DNA of 56,587 bases. It comes from an uncultured SAR86 cluster bacterium (lineage in GTDB: Bacteria; Pseudomonadota; Gammaproteobacteria; Magnimaribacterales; D2472). A program made the translations under genes and the position numbers. A model generated the notes under the pieces. The model saw only the letters and a program-made list of their open reading frames with translations. It did no database searches and was not told where the DNA came from. Every line of letters starts with the position of its first letter. Positions within the stretch are counted from its first letter, which is position 1. This document shows positions 1 through 9,910 of this stretch, piece by piece. The DNA lies in contig CACELG010000006.1 of the NCBI GenBank assembly GCA_902560315.1, positions 1-56,587 on the forward strand. Direction: 5' to 3'.

Positions 1-2206
1 AATATAAACCTTGAGTAGCACATAGTCTGATAAGGTCAGTTGTACCAACAGTACCAACTGCGTTATCAATTTCAATGCTCCAATAGTCTACAGTCATTGT
101 TAAACCATCAATTGGATCAATAACCGCACCGATTGTCCATGACTCAGATGTTTCTGGTTGTAGATTTGGATTACCACCATAAAGTGTTGGAATCTGAACT
201 AAGTTAGATACATATCCTGTTGCTGGAACGCCATTTGCTTGACAAGAAGCAGTAGCCTGTCCACCTGATGCAGTATTATCATCACAAGCATCATCAGCAG
301 TAGGATAGCTTAAGAATGTACCACCATATAAATCAGGAACTGATGGAGCTCTAAAAGCCTCTGAGAATGTACCTCTAAGTTCAACTTGATCGCTTACCGC
401 ATATTGGAAACCAACCTCTGAATTAGTAGTATCACCAAATGTTGAATAATCTGAATATCTTGATGCAAGTGAAACCTCTAGATTACCCTTTACATACAAT
501 AATTCGACAAACATATCATCAACTTCATAAGAACCTGATGTATTTAAAGAAGAACCAGCAGTAGTAATACCTTGAAGGATAAGACCATCGTTAGTAGTTG
601 AACCACTGTCTTCTCTGTACTCATAACCAGCAGCGAAAGATAATGTATCGCTTCCTGGTACAGCACCAGAAATTGTAGCACCGTAGTTCTTCTGCTCGTT
701 TTCACCCATTCCGTAAGAATCCCAGTCGCCTGAAATATACTGAAGCATTTCAGGTGTTACTGCACCCTTTCCAAATATGTTTAATGGAACACAAGAGCTA
801 GAAATTGAAGTATTTGCATCAACACCACACTTTAGGTCGCCATTTGCATCGAAGTAAGTAGGACCTGCAGCATCACGAACTTTCTCAAGGTTAAAGTATC
901 CTCTTGAAGTTATATCAGCATCATTTCTACCGAAATTAAAGAAAGCAGTCCAGTTCATACCGTTGCTTAGCTCACCTTCTAGTCCCATTACAAGTCTATA
1001 CACATTAGTATCTCTATCGTCTAATCTTTGTGCATTTTCGACCATTCTTCTTCTCCAGTCATCAATTTGAACTGCAGAACCGTTAACCATATCTAGGTTA
1101 CCGTCAGCATCAAACTTAGGACCGAAAGTCATGTTGTAGTAGTTATCTGCTGTATATGGAGCAGGAACACCAAAGAATGCTAAAGGAGCTAAAGGCTCAA
1201 AAGCAAGTGCTCTTTTACTTTCAACATTAGAAAATAGGACTTCAGCAAAAAATGAAAGAGTATCACTAATCTGATAGTTACTGTTCATTGTGAAGCTATA
1301 TTTTTCTTGAGGTGTTCTTAAGTAGTTAACTGGATTGTAGTTATAAGCATCTGTTCCAGTCCAAGCTCTGAAGTCGCCATATTCTGGTCCTAATGTATAA
1401 CTTCCATTTGGGCCAAAAGCTCTAACCCATGGAGGAGCTGAACTACCACCTGGATAACATGCTAAAGCACAATTAGATCCATCAACTCTTGCATCATCAG
1501 AAGCAAAATAAGCTGGAGCCCATACTTCAGTGTTAGACCAAGGCTGTTCTGACATAAAAGCACCAAAGTTTTCACTTGAAGTGAATCCAAATACTGTGCT
1601 TCCTCTATCACTTTCTGTGCCAACAACTACACTAAATTCTTGGTTACCCATGTTAGTGTCCTGTGAATCACTTTTAAATAGATCAACAGTTACTCCGTCA
1701 TGAGATTTTTTAGTAATAATGTTAACAACACCAGCCATAGCATCTGAACCGTATATAGCAGAAGCACCGTCTTTTAGTACTTCGATACGCTCAATCATAG
1801 CTGTTGGTATGTGAGAAAGGTCAGGAGACGCTGCTGCGCCGTTACCCATTGGTACAACTCTTCTTCCGTTTAATAAAAGAAGTGTTCTAGATGATCCAAT
1901 ACCCCGTAAAGAGTATCTAACACCACCAGATCCACCGTTGTTAGTATTTAAAGTAGGAAGAGAACCCTGCGTTGCACTGATTTGTCTTAAAACCTCACCA
2001 AGATCAGTTAATCCTGATTTTTTAATGTCATCTGCGCTAACAACAGTAACTGGAGCTGACGTTGCTACTTCAGGTCTAGCAATTCTAGAACCCGTAGTAA
2101 TAACTTCCTCTATATCAGCACTCTCGTCCTGAGAAGCTACATCCACATTAAAAGCACTAAATGTTACGACTAATGTGAAAAGTAGGTAATTTTTATAATT
2201 AAACAT
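1..2206 (-). CDS. TonB-dependent receptor, partial (C-terminus beyond window)
   Basis: This is an outer-membrane TonB-dependent receptor that imports an unknown substrate using TonB energy. About 735 N-terminal residues are visible; the reading frame stays open to base 1, so the C-terminal barrel strands lie outside. It starts at the ATG ending at 2206, preceded by a good ribosome site (AGGGGA), and begins with a signal peptide (MFNYKNYLLFTLVV...). An acidic segment with EEVITTGSRI leads into the plug domain, which carries LLLLNGRRVVP and the plug motif IERIEVLKDGASAIYGSDA. Several spaced cysteine pairs in the barrel region suggest disulfide-stapled outer loops. It is divergent from fabI. The family is certain; the substrate cannot be read from sequence. 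Confidence 0.95.
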   Translation of the reverse strand, partial: MFNYKNYLLFTLVVTFSAFNVDVASQDESADIEEVITTGSRIARPEVATSAPVTVVSADDIKKSGLTDLGEVLRQISATQGSLPTLNTNNGGSGGVRYSLRGIGSSRTLLLLNGRRVVPMGNGAAASPDLSHIPTAMIERIEVLKDGASAIYGSDAMAGVVNIITKKSHDGVTVDLFKSDSQDTNMGNQEFSVVVGTESDRGSTVFGFTSSENFGAFMSEQPWSNTEVWAPAYFASDDARVDGSNCALACYPGGSSAPPWVRAFGPNGSYTLGPEYGDFRAWTGTDAYNYNPVNYLRTPQEKYSFTMNSNYQISDTLSFFAEVLFSNVESKRALAFEPLAPLAFFGVPAPYTADNYYNMTFGPKFDADGNLDMVNGSAVQIDDWRRRMVENAQRLDDRDTNVYRLVMGLEGELSNGMNWTAFFNFGRNDADITSRGYFNLEKVRDAAGPTYFDANGDLKCGVDANTSISSSCVPLNIFGKGAVTPEMLQYISGDWDSYGMGENEQKNYGATISGAVPGSDTLSFAAGYEYREDSGSTTNDGLILQGITTAGSSLNTSGSYEVDDMFVELLYVKGNLEVSLASRYSDYSTFGDTTNSEVGFQYAVSDQVELRGTFSEAFRAPSVPDLYGGTFLSYPTADDACDDNTASGGQATASCQANGVPATGYVSNLVQIPTLYGGNPNLQPETSESWTIGAVIDPIDGLTMTVDYWSIEIDNAVGTVGTTDLIRLCATQGLY

Positions 2207-2456
2207 ACAATTCCCCTGTAGTTTTTGTTAAATGTTAATGAATAAACACGCAAAAATACGCGCCCATTCACGTCATGTCAGACATTGTTTCAGAGTTTTT
2301 TGTATAAATCTACATTTATTTTCAATTATTTATAATTAATTATAAGTAAAGCATATATATTTAAATCAAAGTTATTGCATTTATTAAGCAATTAAATATT
2401 AACGTTTCATCTATTTTTCTCTTACAATGTAAAAATAATTAATAAATATCTAATTT
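2207..2456. other. Divergent intergenic region between TonB receptor and fabI
   Basis: This 250-bp region, the longest non-coding stretch here, is very AT-rich and must hold promoters for both flanking genes. I see a candidate minus-strand promoter (separate entry) overlapped by an 11-bp palindrome ATGTCAGACAT at 2275-2285. On the plus strand TACAAT at 2423-2428 could be a -10 box for fabI, but no convincing -35 box sits upstream of it. I see no small open reading frame or RNA gene. Confidence 0.5.
2253..2281 (-). promoter_or_regulatory. Candidate sigma70 promoter of the TonB receptor
   Basis: On the minus strand CTGACA (2281-2276, 5 of 6 to the -35 consensus) is followed after 17 bp by TATTTT (2258-2253, 4 of 6 to the -10 consensus). 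The -35 box lies inside the palindrome ATGTCAGACAT (2275-2285), an arrangement expected of an operator. No transcription data are available, and AT-rich DNA yields chance matches. Confidence 0.4.
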
Positions 2457-3248
2457 ATGCTCCTTAAAAACAAGAAAATATTAATCTCTGGTCTAGCAAA
2501 TAAATACTCAATTGCTGCTGGAATAGCCTATGCAATGCATCGTGAAGGAGCTGAATTAGCTTTTACTTACCAAAATGAAAGATTGTTAAAGAATCTTAGA
2601 CCAATAGCTGATGAATGTGGTTCAAATATCTTGATTGAATGTGATGTATCAAATGATGATTCAATAAAATCTTCATTTGAAGAATTATCAAAAAAATGGA
2701 AAAAGTTTGATGGTTTTGTTCATTCTATTGGCTTTGCCCCTGCTGATCAACTTGAAGGTGACTTTCTTGAAGTAACTAATCGAGAAGGCTTTAAAATTGC
2801 GCATGACATAAGTTCATATAGTTTTACAGCAATGGCAAAGGAATCTAAGTCTATGCTTAACGAAAATTCAGCTTTACTTACCCTCACCTATCTAGGATCA
2901 ACACAAACAATGCCTAATTACAACGTTATGGGTCTTGCTAAAGCTAGTTTAGAAGCAAATACAAGATTCTTAGCTGCATCATTAGGAAAAGATAATATTC
3001 GTGTAAATGCTATATCAGCAGGTCCAATTAAGACTCTAGCAGCTTCCGGTGTTAAAAATTTTAGAAAAATGCTATCTCAACATTCTAATAAAGCTCCGTT
3101 AGGTAGAACTGTAACTGCTGAGGAAGTTGGAAATGTAGCAGCATTTATGTGCTCAGACTATGCAAGTGGTATTACAGGAGAAATTACTTATGTTGATGCA
3201 GGATTCAATATAGCTGCAATGCCACTGAACGAGTTAAACGATGATTAA
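2457..3248 (+). CDS. fabI: Enoyl-[acyl-carrier-protein] reductase (NADH), FabI
   Basis: FabI reduces trans-2-enoyl-ACP in the last step of each fatty-acid elongation cycle in the cytoplasm. The 263 residues match the usual FabI length (about 262). The N-terminal Rossmann region reads [20 protein letters not shown], followed by [13 protein letters not shown], typical of FabI. The catalytic residues are visible as Tyr145 (TLTYLGS), Tyr155 and Lys162 (YNVMGLAK). The C-terminal region [19 protein letters not shown] is also conserved. It is the first gene of a four-gene plus-strand run; its stop overlaps the next start by 8 bp, so translational coupling is likely. It is probably an essential lipid synthesis gene. 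Confidence 0.97.
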   Translation: MLLKNKKILISGLANKYSIAAGIAYAMHREGAELAFTYQNERLLKNLRPIADECGSNILIECDVSNDDSIKSSFEELSKKWKKFDGFVHSIGFAPADQLEGDFLEVTNREGFKIAHDISSYSFTAMAKESKSMLNENSALLTLTYLGSTQTMPNYNVMGLAKASLEANTRFLAASLGKDNIRVNAISAGPIKTLAASGVKNFRKMLSQHSNKAPLGRTVTAEEVGNVAAFMCSDYASGITGEITYVDAGFNIAAMPLNELNDD

Positions 3249-3864
3249 AAAATCTTATGAAAAATATGTGCTACCAAAGCTTCTAGATTGTTGTTGCTCA
3301 ACTAAACCAATAAACTATCAAAGAAAAAAAATTGTTCCAAATGCTAGTGGTAATATTTTAGAAATTGGAATTGGATCAGGTTTAAACCTTCCATTTTACG
3401 AAAAATCAAAAATTAACAATCTATATGGTATTGATCCATCAAGTGAATTATGTGATATGGCAAAAAAATCAGCATCTGATCATGAAATAGATGTTAATTT
3501 GTTAATTAATGGAGCTGAAGAAATTGAATTACCAAAAGATTCAATAGACACAGTTGTTATGACATACACCTTGTGCACTATTCCAAATCCAATAGAGGCA
3601 CTTAAAGAAATTAAGCGAGTAATGAAAGCTGATGCAAAAATGCTTTTTTGTGAACATGGAACTGCACCAGATAAAAATATACTTAAATGGCAAAATAGAA
3701 TTAATCCAATATGGGGAAAGCTATTTGGTGGATGTAATATTAATAGAGATATACCAAGTATTTTAAAAGAAAGTGGTTTCAAAATTAATACACTAGATCA
3801 AATGTACCTTCCTAGTACACCTAAAATAGTTGGTTACAACTACTGGGGCGAAGCAACCAACTAA
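3241..3864 (+). CDS. Class I SAM-dependent methyltransferase
   Basis: This is a cytoplasmic methyltransferase of 207 residues. The SAM-binding motif I is clear (EIGIGSG, residues 41-47), with the acidic residue after strand 2 at Asp65 (YGIDPSS). The later block [20 protein letters not shown] resembles the UbiE/phospholipid N-methyltransferase group. An unusual Cys17-Cys18-Cys19 cluster lies near the N-terminus. The substrate is unknown: a lipid headgroup, quinone or small molecule would fit equally well. It overlaps fabI by 8 bp and is followed 4 bp later by the thiolase-like gene, so it probably belongs to a lipid-related operon. Confidence 0.85.
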   Translation: MIKKSYEKYVLPKLLDCCCSTKPINYQRKKIVPNASGNILEIGIGSGLNLPFYEKSKINNLYGIDPSSELCDMAKKSASDHEIDVNLLINGAEEIELPKDSIDTVVMTYTLCTIPNPIEALKEIKRVMKADAKMLFCEHGTAPDKNILKWQNRINPIWGKLFGGCNINRDIPSILKESGFKINTLDQMYLPSTPKIVGYNYWGEATN

Positions 3865-3868
3865 ACTT

Positions 3869-5317
3869 ATGAGCAATAGACCTGTTGTGGTTGGATTAGG
3901 AACTATCCAGCAAAAAGGTAACTATGACGAACTTGATGAAGCTCTCATATTAATGGATAAAGCCTTTAAGAAAGCTATTAGTGATAGTACAAACAGCAAT
4001 ATTACAGAATACATAGATGAAGTTAGGGTTCCAAAAGGATTTTGGAGATATAGAGATCCTGGTAAGTGGGTTGCTCAAAACAATAATATCAAATCAGTCC
4101 AAACAACTGTAACGAAAGTAGGAATACTTCAACAAAACCTAATCAATACTGCATGTAATAAAATTCAAAATGGTGAAATCAGGGCTAGCTTAATTTTAGG
4201 TGGTGAGTCCCGTTTTAAAATGCTTAGATCATCAATTGAAAAAAAAGATTATGTTGAAACCCCTTTAATAACGAATCCAGATATTTACGATAAATCATCC
4301 GAAGAACTTCAATTAGATATTGAAGAAAAAGAGTTGGGTTCAATGGCTGTTGGTTATTATGCAATACTAGAAAGTGCATTTAGGGCTTCGTTAAATAAAG
4401 ATATAAAAAGTCATAGCGAATACATTTCAAAAATGTATTCTCATTTTTCAAAAGTAGCTTCCGTTAATGACGATGCATGGATTGATAATCCTCTAAATCC
4501 ATCTGAAATAGGATATGTAAGTAGTAAAAATCCATTAATGGCATTTCCATATAACAAAAATCACTGTTCTAGTTGGAACGTTAATCAATCATGTGCAATT
4601 ATTTTATGTTCAGAGGCTGTTGCCGATAAACTCAAAGTACCTTTTGAAAAAAGAGTGTACCCTCTTGCCTCATCTGAAACTAGTTACATGATTCCAGCAC
4701 TTCAAAGACCTAATTTAATTGAACCAATGGGTATGAAGCTTGCCGCAAATTTTATTTTAAATATTTGTAAAGAAAATAATCTTGATATTGATATGTATGA
4801 TTTATACAGCTGCTTTCCTGTTGCGGTTCAAATGTTTGCAAAATTTTTAAAAATTACAGATATCGATCAAATGACTATTACTGGAGGGATGCCATTTGCA
4901 GGCGGTCCTTTAAATAGTTTTGTACTTCATTCAACAACAAAATTAATATCAAGAATAAGAGAGATGGATAAAGGAATTGGTTTGGTTACTGGTGTATCTG
5001 GAATGATGACAAAACAATCCTATTCTTTGTGGTCAAAAAATCCAAATATTGATTTTATTCATAAAGATTTTACAAACGAAGCTAAAAACAAAGAAATACC
5101 TATTGAAATATCAAACATAACTGAGGGGAACGGAAAAATTATAGGATATACGATCATAAATTATGATTCAAAACCTAAAGCTATAATGTATATAAATGCT
5201 TCAGATGGTAAAAGAAAATTGATTACTTCCTCTGATAAATCTATTATTAAATTAATGGAGAATAAGGAATGGATAGGAAAAAAAATATATTTCAAAGAAA
5301 ATCAATTGGTTTCATAA
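3869..5317 (+). CDS. Thiolase-like protein (acetyl-CoA acetyltransferase family, TLP1 type)
   Basis: This 482-residue protein has a thiolase fold followed by an extra C-terminal domain from about residue 415, as in thiolase-like protein type 1. I chose the ATG at 3869 (MSNRPVVVGLGTIQQ), which leaves a 4-bp gap after the methyltransferase; an in-frame ATG at 3830 would add 13 residues with no thiolase character. DLYSCFP resembles the SCP2-thiolase active-site block, but the position of the usual GHP histidine motif reads GGMPFAGGPLN, and the C-terminal CxG motif reads GVSGMMTKQ. The normal Claisen catalytic set is therefore incomplete. It may bind acyl-CoA without classical thiolase activity. 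The 3' end overlaps the amidohydrolase gene by 49 bp. Confidence 0.8.
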   Translation: MSNRPVVVGLGTIQQKGNYDELDEALILMDKAFKKAISDSTNSNITEYIDEVRVPKGFWRYRDPGKWVAQNNNIKSVQTTVTKVGILQQNLINTACNKIQNGEIRASLILGGESRFKMLRSSIEKKDYVETPLITNPDIYDKSSEELQLDIEEKELGSMAVGYYAILESAFRASLNKDIKSHSEYISKMYSHFSKVASVNDDAWIDNPLNPSEIGYVSSKNPLMAFPYNKNHCSSWNVNQSCAIILCSEAVADKLKVPFEKRVYPLASSETSYMIPALQRPNLIEPMGMKLAANFILNICKENNLDIDMYDLYSCFPVAVQMFAKFLKITDIDQMTITGGMPFAGGPLNSFVLHSTTKLISRIREMDKGIGLVTGVSGMMTKQSYSLWSKNPNIDFIHKDFTNEAKNKEIPIEISNITEGNGKIIGYTIINYDSKPKAIMYINASDGKRKLITSSDKSIIKLMENKEWIGKKIYFKENQLVS

Positions 5318-6714
5318 CTTTTGTATTAATAAGTAATATTATTATTGCTGAGGATATTATCCACAGTATCAATGAACATAAACACAATTTTGAAGATGTA
5401 GCTTTAGAAATATGGGAGTTTGCTGAATTAGGATATCAGGAAATAAAAAGTTCTAATAGATTAGCAGAATCTCTTGAAAATCAAGGTTTTAAAATAGAAA
5501 AGGGAGTAGCAGGCATCCCTACTGCATTCATTGCAGAGTTTAATAATGGTGGTCCTGTTATTGGAATTCTTGGGGAATTTGATGCTCTTCCCGGTCTCGC
5601 TCAGACCAATTCTCCATTTAAAGAAGTTATAAATAATTCTACGGGTGCTGGTCATGCTTGTGGGCATCATTTATTTGGTGCAGCTTCAGCATGGGCTGCA
5701 GTTGCTGTTAAAGAATGGTTAGTAAAAAATAATATAAAAGGAACGATTAGATTTTATGGAACTCCTGCCGAAGAAGGAGGTTCTGGAAAAGTTTATATGG
5801 TAAGAGAAGGTTTATTTAAAGATGTTGACGTTGTTCTCCACTGGCATCCTGATGATAACAATAGTGCAAATTCAAGAACATCAAATGCCAATAAGTCAGC
5901 AAGATTTACATTTAATGGTATTTCAGCTCACGCTGCAGGGTCTCCTGAACAAGGTAGATCTGCTTTAGATGGTGTTGAGGCAATGAATCATATGGTGAAT
6001 ATGATGCGTGAGCATATTCCTCAAGAATCCAGAATTCACTATGTTATTACCAAAGGAGGTCTTGCACCGAATGTTGTACCTGATATTGCAGAAGTTTATT
6101 ACTATGTAAGGCACCCTAAGATGACTGTTGTTGATGAATTGTTTTTGAGGGTTGCAAATGCTGCATCTGGTGCTGCAATGGGGACTGATACAAATATGTC
6201 ATATGAAGTTATGCATGGAAATTTTTCACTTCTTCCAAATGATACTATTCAAAAAATTGTTCATAAAAATCTAGAATCATTTGGTGGTATTACATATGAC
6301 GAAATTGAAAATAAGTATGCAAATGAAATTTATAAAACATTTATTAAGCCTGATAATGAAATTGGTTCTCAAGAAAATATTAGACCATTTAGAACCTCGC
6401 ATGGATATGGATCTACAGATGTCGGTGATGTTAGTTGGAATGTTCCTACAGCAGGTCTAAGGACTGCTACGTGGGTTCCTGGAACAGCTGCTCATTCATG
6501 GCAAGCTGTGGCATCTGGAGGTACATCAATTGGTCTTAAAGGAGCGGAACTAGCTGCTAAAGTTTTAGCAAAAAGTGCTGTAGAAATTTTTTCAGACCAA
6601 ACAATTATTGAACAAGCTAAAAAAGAACAAAGAATAAGAGTTGGAGAAAATTTTAATTACAAACCATTACTTGGTGATAGAAACCCACCATTAGATTATA
6701 GAAAAGTTAATTAG
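5269..6714 (+). CDS. Secreted M20 family amidohydrolase, AbgB-like
   Basis: This zinc-dependent hydrolase cleaves an amide bond, as in p-aminobenzoyl-glutamate hydrolase subunit B or N-acyl-amino-acid deacylases. It has 481 residues, the length of AbgB. Metal-site motifs are GEFDALPG (103-108 region), GHACGHH with Cys131 and His133, PAEEGG with Glu168-Glu169, and HWHPDD near His193. The N-terminus (residues 11-27, hydrophobic, ending IIIAED) looks like a signal peptide, so a periplasmic location is likely, unlike cytoplasmic AbgB. The start lies inside the thiolase-like gene (49-bp overlap) and no other good start precedes the signal peptide. It converges on ggt with an 8-bp overlap. The substrate is inferred only. 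Confidence 0.88.
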   Translation: MDRKKNIFQRKSIGFITFVLISNIIIAEDIIHSINEHKHNFEDVALEIWEFAELGYQEIKSSNRLAESLENQGFKIEKGVAGIPTAFIAEFNNGGPVIGILGEFDALPGLAQTNSPFKEVINNSTGAGHACGHHLFGAASAWAAVAVKEWLVKNNIKGTIRFYGTPAEEGGSGKVYMVREGLFKDVDVVLHWHPDDNNSANSRTSNANKSARFTFNGISAHAAGSPEQGRSALDGVEAMNHMVNMMREHIPQESRIHYVITKGGLAPNVVPDIAEVYYYVRHPKMTVVDELFLRVANAASGAAMGTDTNMSYEVMHGNFSLLPNDTIQKIVHKNLESFGGITYDEIENKYANEIYKTFIKPDNEIGSQENIRPFRTSHGYGSTDVGDVSWNVPTAGLRTATWVPGTAAHSWQAVASGGTSIGLKGAELAAKVLAKSAVEIFSDQTIIEQAKKEQRIRVGENFNYKPLLGDRNPPLDYRKVN

Positions 6715-8416
6715 ATTGAGTTGATACACCAGCATTAGGCCTTCTTAAATCAGCAAAACCATAGTTTACTCCTTCAGATATATGTATGCTTTGAGTGCTA
6801 CCTATTGTATTTTCATATTCTGTCTTATGACCCATACTCTTTAGTCTTCTCACAATATCTCTGCTCACTGCCCTCTCATGTTCAAGGCCTTCATAAGGCC
6901 AATCTTTATGAATTCTTGGAAGCATTGTTGCTTCACCAATATCTAAATTAAAATCTATAACACCTGTAATTACTCTGAGAATTGCAGCCGGAATATCAGA
7001 CCCACCTGGTGAACCAGTGATTAAAAATAAATCATCATTTTTATCGAAGATAATTGTTGGTGCCATGGTGCTCATTGGTTTTTTACCAGGCTCAAATCTA
7101 TTTCCAGGACTTGCACCCCTCCCTATATCATTCTTATCCCCATATCTATAAGCAAAGTTATTCATTTGGCTATTCATTAATATTCCGGTTTCAGGGATTG
7201 TCACTCCAGATCCAAAAGATAGACCAAGTGTATAAGTGTTTGACACTGCGTTTCCTTCCTTATCAATTATAGAAAAATGAGTTGTGTCCTTGCTTTCTTT
7301 TGGTTTTTTAAAAGCCTTTACATCTTCAACTGGACTTGCTTTATTTGAATCTATTGAACTTATAAGCTCTTTAATTCTCTCAGTTGATAGTAAATCTGAA
7401 ATTGGAACATCAAAATAATCAGGATCTCCAACAAAATGAGATCTATTGTTATGACCTCTTCTTAGAGATTCTGCTAAAAAGTGGTATGTTTTAGTTGAAT
7501 CGCTTTTATATTTATTAATATTAATATTATTGAGAATACTCAAAGATGTTAATAAAGTAATACCGCCTCCTGATGGAGGAGCCGCAGTAAAAACTTTATA
7601 ACCTTTATAATTTATAGCGATTGGCATTCTAAAAAAAGATTCATAATTTTTTAAATCTTCATGAGTTATTAATCCATTGTTTTGATTCATTGCATTGACA
7701 ATCTTGTCAGCAATTTTACCTTCGTAAAAACCTTTAATACCATTTTTTGAGATTTCCTTAAATGTATTAGCTAAATCAGGTCTTTTCATGATTGAAAATT
7801 CTTTTAATGGTTCGTTATCTTTAAAATATATAGAATAAGATTCCTTGTCACTTTTAAGTTGTGGTGTTACATCAATGACGTAACTTAAATCACTTGAAAC
7901 AACTATACCTTCTTCAGCTTGAGCTATAACAGGCTTCATAATTTCTTGAAGATTTAATCTTCCAAAGTTCTTATGGGCCTCGAGTAATCCATAAACAGTT
8001 CCAGGAACTGCCGAGGCTAAATATGTGTAATCCACCCTCTCCCATCTTTTTGAATTTCTTTCAGGTATTTTTTTTGTTCCAAGCAATTTTTCAATTGATG
8101 CGTTTCTTGGTGATTTACTTCTATAATCAATATAGAAAATTTCATCCTTTTCTTTTATATAAATTAGCATAAATCCGCCGCCGCCTAAGTTACCAGCTCT
8201 TGGTAAGGTGGTTGCAAGAGAAAAACCAACTGCAACCGCAGCATCTACTGCATTTCCTCCCATTTCTAAGATTTCTATACCGATATCAGACGAAAGAGTG
8301 TTTTGACTTACAACCATTCCGCTCTTACTTGAAGTTGGATGAAATGGATGAGGGTAATCTATATAGTCTGTAGCTTTAATAAATGAGAAGAATAATATTA
8401 AAACTATAAATTTCAT
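6707..8416 (-). CDS. ggt: Gamma-glutamyltransferase
   Basis: This periplasmic enzyme cleaves or transfers gamma-glutamyl groups of glutathione and related peptides. The 569-residue proenzyme has a short signal peptide (MKFIVLILFFSFIKA). It should self-cleave before Thr378 in DTTHFSII, the N-terminal nucleophile of the small subunit. Other family blocks are GGNAVDAAVAVGFSLA, PRAGNLGGGGFML and, near the end, TGSPGGSDIPAAILRV. It shares one base with the stop of the upstream transporter gene (TAATG), so the two are cotranscribed. With the neighbouring secreted amidohydrolase, the transporter and the TonB receptor it suggests scavenging of glutamyl compounds; that link is inference. Confidence 0.96.
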   Translation of the reverse strand: MKFIVLILFFSFIKATDYIDYPHPFHPTSSKSGMVVSQNTLSSDIGIEILEMGGNAVDAAVAVGFSLATTLPRAGNLGGGGFMLIYIKEKDEIFYIDYRSKSPRNASIEKLLGTKKIPERNSKRWERVDYTYLASAVPGTVYGLLEAHKNFGRLNLQEIMKPVIAQAEEGIVVSSDLSYVIDVTPQLKSDKESYSIYFKDNEPLKEFSIMKRPDLANTFKEISKNGIKGFYEGKIADKIVNAMNQNNGLITHEDLKNYESFFRMPIAINYKGYKVFTAAPPSGGGITLLTSLSILNNININKYKSDSTKTYHFLAESLRRGHNNRSHFVGDPDYFDVPISDLLSTERIKELISSIDSNKASPVEDVKAFKKPKESKDTTHFSIIDKEGNAVSNTYTLGLSFGSGVTIPETGILMNSQMNNFAYRYGDKNDIGRGASPGNRFEPGKKPMSTMAPTIIFDKNDDLFLITGSPGGSDIPAAILRVITGVIDFNLDIGEATMLPRIHKDWPYEGLEHERAVSRDIVRRLKSMGHKTEYENTIGSTQSIHISEGVNYGFADLRRPNAGVSTQSN

Positions 8417-9852
8417 TAGAATATAAGTGGTGCAAAATAATAAGCAAAAATTGTCACAACCAATATCCCTATTATATTTAAGGCGAATCCAGCTCTCATC
8501 ATTGTAGCTATGGTAAATTTATTTGATCCATAAACTATAGCGTTAGGTGGAGTTGCAACTGGCAACATAAATGCACAACTTGCAGCCAAACAAACTGGTA
8601 CTGTTAAAGAAACTGGCAGAACCCCTATCGCAATAGCTAAAGCTCCGAAAACGGGAAGGAAAGTTGTTGTAGTTGTTACATTGCTTGTTATTTCAGTTAA
8701 AAATATTATTAAAGTAGCTACAGCTAATATTAAAATTATTGGAGGAACTGTATTAAGAATTAATAAACTATTACCAATCCATATCCCTAAACCACTTGAA
8801 CTAATTTGAGCAGCAAGTGATAAACCTCCTCCAAATAATATTAATAAACCCCATGGCAAGTCTTTTGATCTTTCCCATTGAAGAAGATCACCTTTTTTAG
8901 AAGCTGATGGAGTCATAAAAATTAATATAGCAGCAATAATAGCTATACCTGCATCAGTTAGACCAGAAAGGAAATCTATTTTATTAAGCAAGGTTCTTGT
9001 CACCCAGGCAAAAACAGCTAGTCCAAAAATTACAGAAATTCTTTTTTCATCTTTTGTAAAAGAACCCATATTTGAAAGCATTGTTTTTAATTCATTTCTT
9101 GCTTCTATGGATGCAATAAAATTTATTGGAAAAATATATCTAGTCAAAATTAACCATGCTCCAAATAACATTATTGAAGCTAATGGAACTCCTAACATCA
9201 TCCAATCAAACATAGAGATTTCAATACCATAGGTGTCTTGCATGAATGCACTAAAGACGATATTTGGAGCTGTTCCTATTAATGTTGACATGCCTCCAAT
9301 AGTTGCAGCATATGCTATACCTAATAATAGAGCTGTATCAAAATTAGATTTATCTTTATCAGTAAGTCCAGGGATTGTTTCTGACATAACACCGCATACA
9401 GCTAAACCTATTGGTAATAACATTAATGTTGTTGAGGTATTCATAACCCACATACTGATTAATGCTGCTACCAACATAAATCCACCAACAAGTTTCTTAC
9501 CACTTGATCCAACTAAAATTATCATCTTTAAAGCGATTCTTTTATGAAGACCAGAATTTTCAATACCAAGGGCCAACATAAATCCACCTAAAAAAAGATA
9601 AATATTTTTATTTGCATAGGGAACAGCTGCACTTTCAAATGATGTCACTCCTAATAAAGGAAAAAGTGCTAAAGGTAATAAAGCAGTTATTGCTACAGGT
9701 ACTGTTTCTGTTGCCCACCAAATTGCCATTAAAACTGCAACAGCTGCGACGTCCCATCCAATTTCACTCAAACCAGAAGGTGCTGGAGAAAACATCATGA
9801 TTAGAAATAAGCCTATTCCAATACTAAAGCCTTTCTTTTTATATGCTGACAT
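8416..9852 (-). CDS. DASS/SLC13 family sodium:dicarboxylate-type transporter
   Basis: This is an inner-membrane secondary transporter of the divalent anion:sodium symporter family, which usually moves dicarboxylates such as succinate, fumarate or malate. It has 478 residues and many hydrophobic segments. Family signatures include WWATETVPVAITALLPL near residue 45, GIAYAATIGGMSTLIGTAPN (first substrate/sodium motif), TEITSNVTTTTTFLPVF and LPVATPPNAIVYGSNKFT (second motif). Its stop overlaps the ggt start by one base. A glutamate- or dicarboxylate-type substrate released by ggt would fit, but the family cannot be resolved to a substrate by eye. Only 21 bp separate its start from the terminator of the upstream TonB receptor gene. 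Confidence 0.92.
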   Translation of the reverse strand: MSAYKKKGFSIGIGLFLIMMFSPAPSGLSEIGWDVAAVAVLMAIWWATETVPVAITALLPLALFPLLGVTSFESAAVPYANKNIYLFLGGFMLALGIENSGLHKRIALKMIILVGSSGKKLVGGFMLVAALISMWVMNTSTTLMLLPIGLAVCGVMSETIPGLTDKDKSNFDTALLLGIAYAATIGGMSTLIGTAPNIVFSAFMQDTYGIEISMFDWMMLGVPLASIMLFGAWLILTRYIFPINFIASIEARNELKTMLSNMGSFTKDEKRISVIFGLAVFAWVTRTLLNKIDFLSGLTDAGIAIIAAILIFMTPSASKKGDLLQWERSKDLPWGLLILFGGGLSLAAQISSSGLGIWIGNSLLILNTVPPIILILAVATLIIFLTEITSNVTTTTTFLPVFGALAIAIGVLPVSLTVPVCLAASCAFMLPVATPPNAIVYGSNKFTIATMMRAGFALNIIGILVVTIFAYYFAPLIF

Positions 9853-9873
9853 AAATTTATTATAAGATAAAAA

Positions 9874-9896
9874 AAAGGGAGCTAGATGCTCCCTTT
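9874..9896 (-). terminator. Intrinsic terminator of the TonB receptor gene
   Basis: A perfect 9-bp stem AAAGGGAGC / GCTCCCTTT encloses a 5-nt loop. On the minus strand it is followed by a T-run (complement of the A-run 9869-9876). It lies 14 bp past the receptor stop and just before the DASS transporter start, so the transporter and ggt either rely on read-through or have a promoter overlapping the terminator. Confidence 0.85.
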
Positions 9897-9910
9897 AAAA
9901 TATTTAGCAA

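Noticed and set aside
3830-3868. Upstream start for the thiolase-like protein
   Set aside because: It adds 13 residues overlapping the methyltransferase end; the protein proper begins MSNRPVVVGLG at 3869.
9233-9547. 104-residue open frame on the plus strand opposite the DASS transporter
   Set aside because: It is antisense to a well-supported membrane protein gene and has no independent support.
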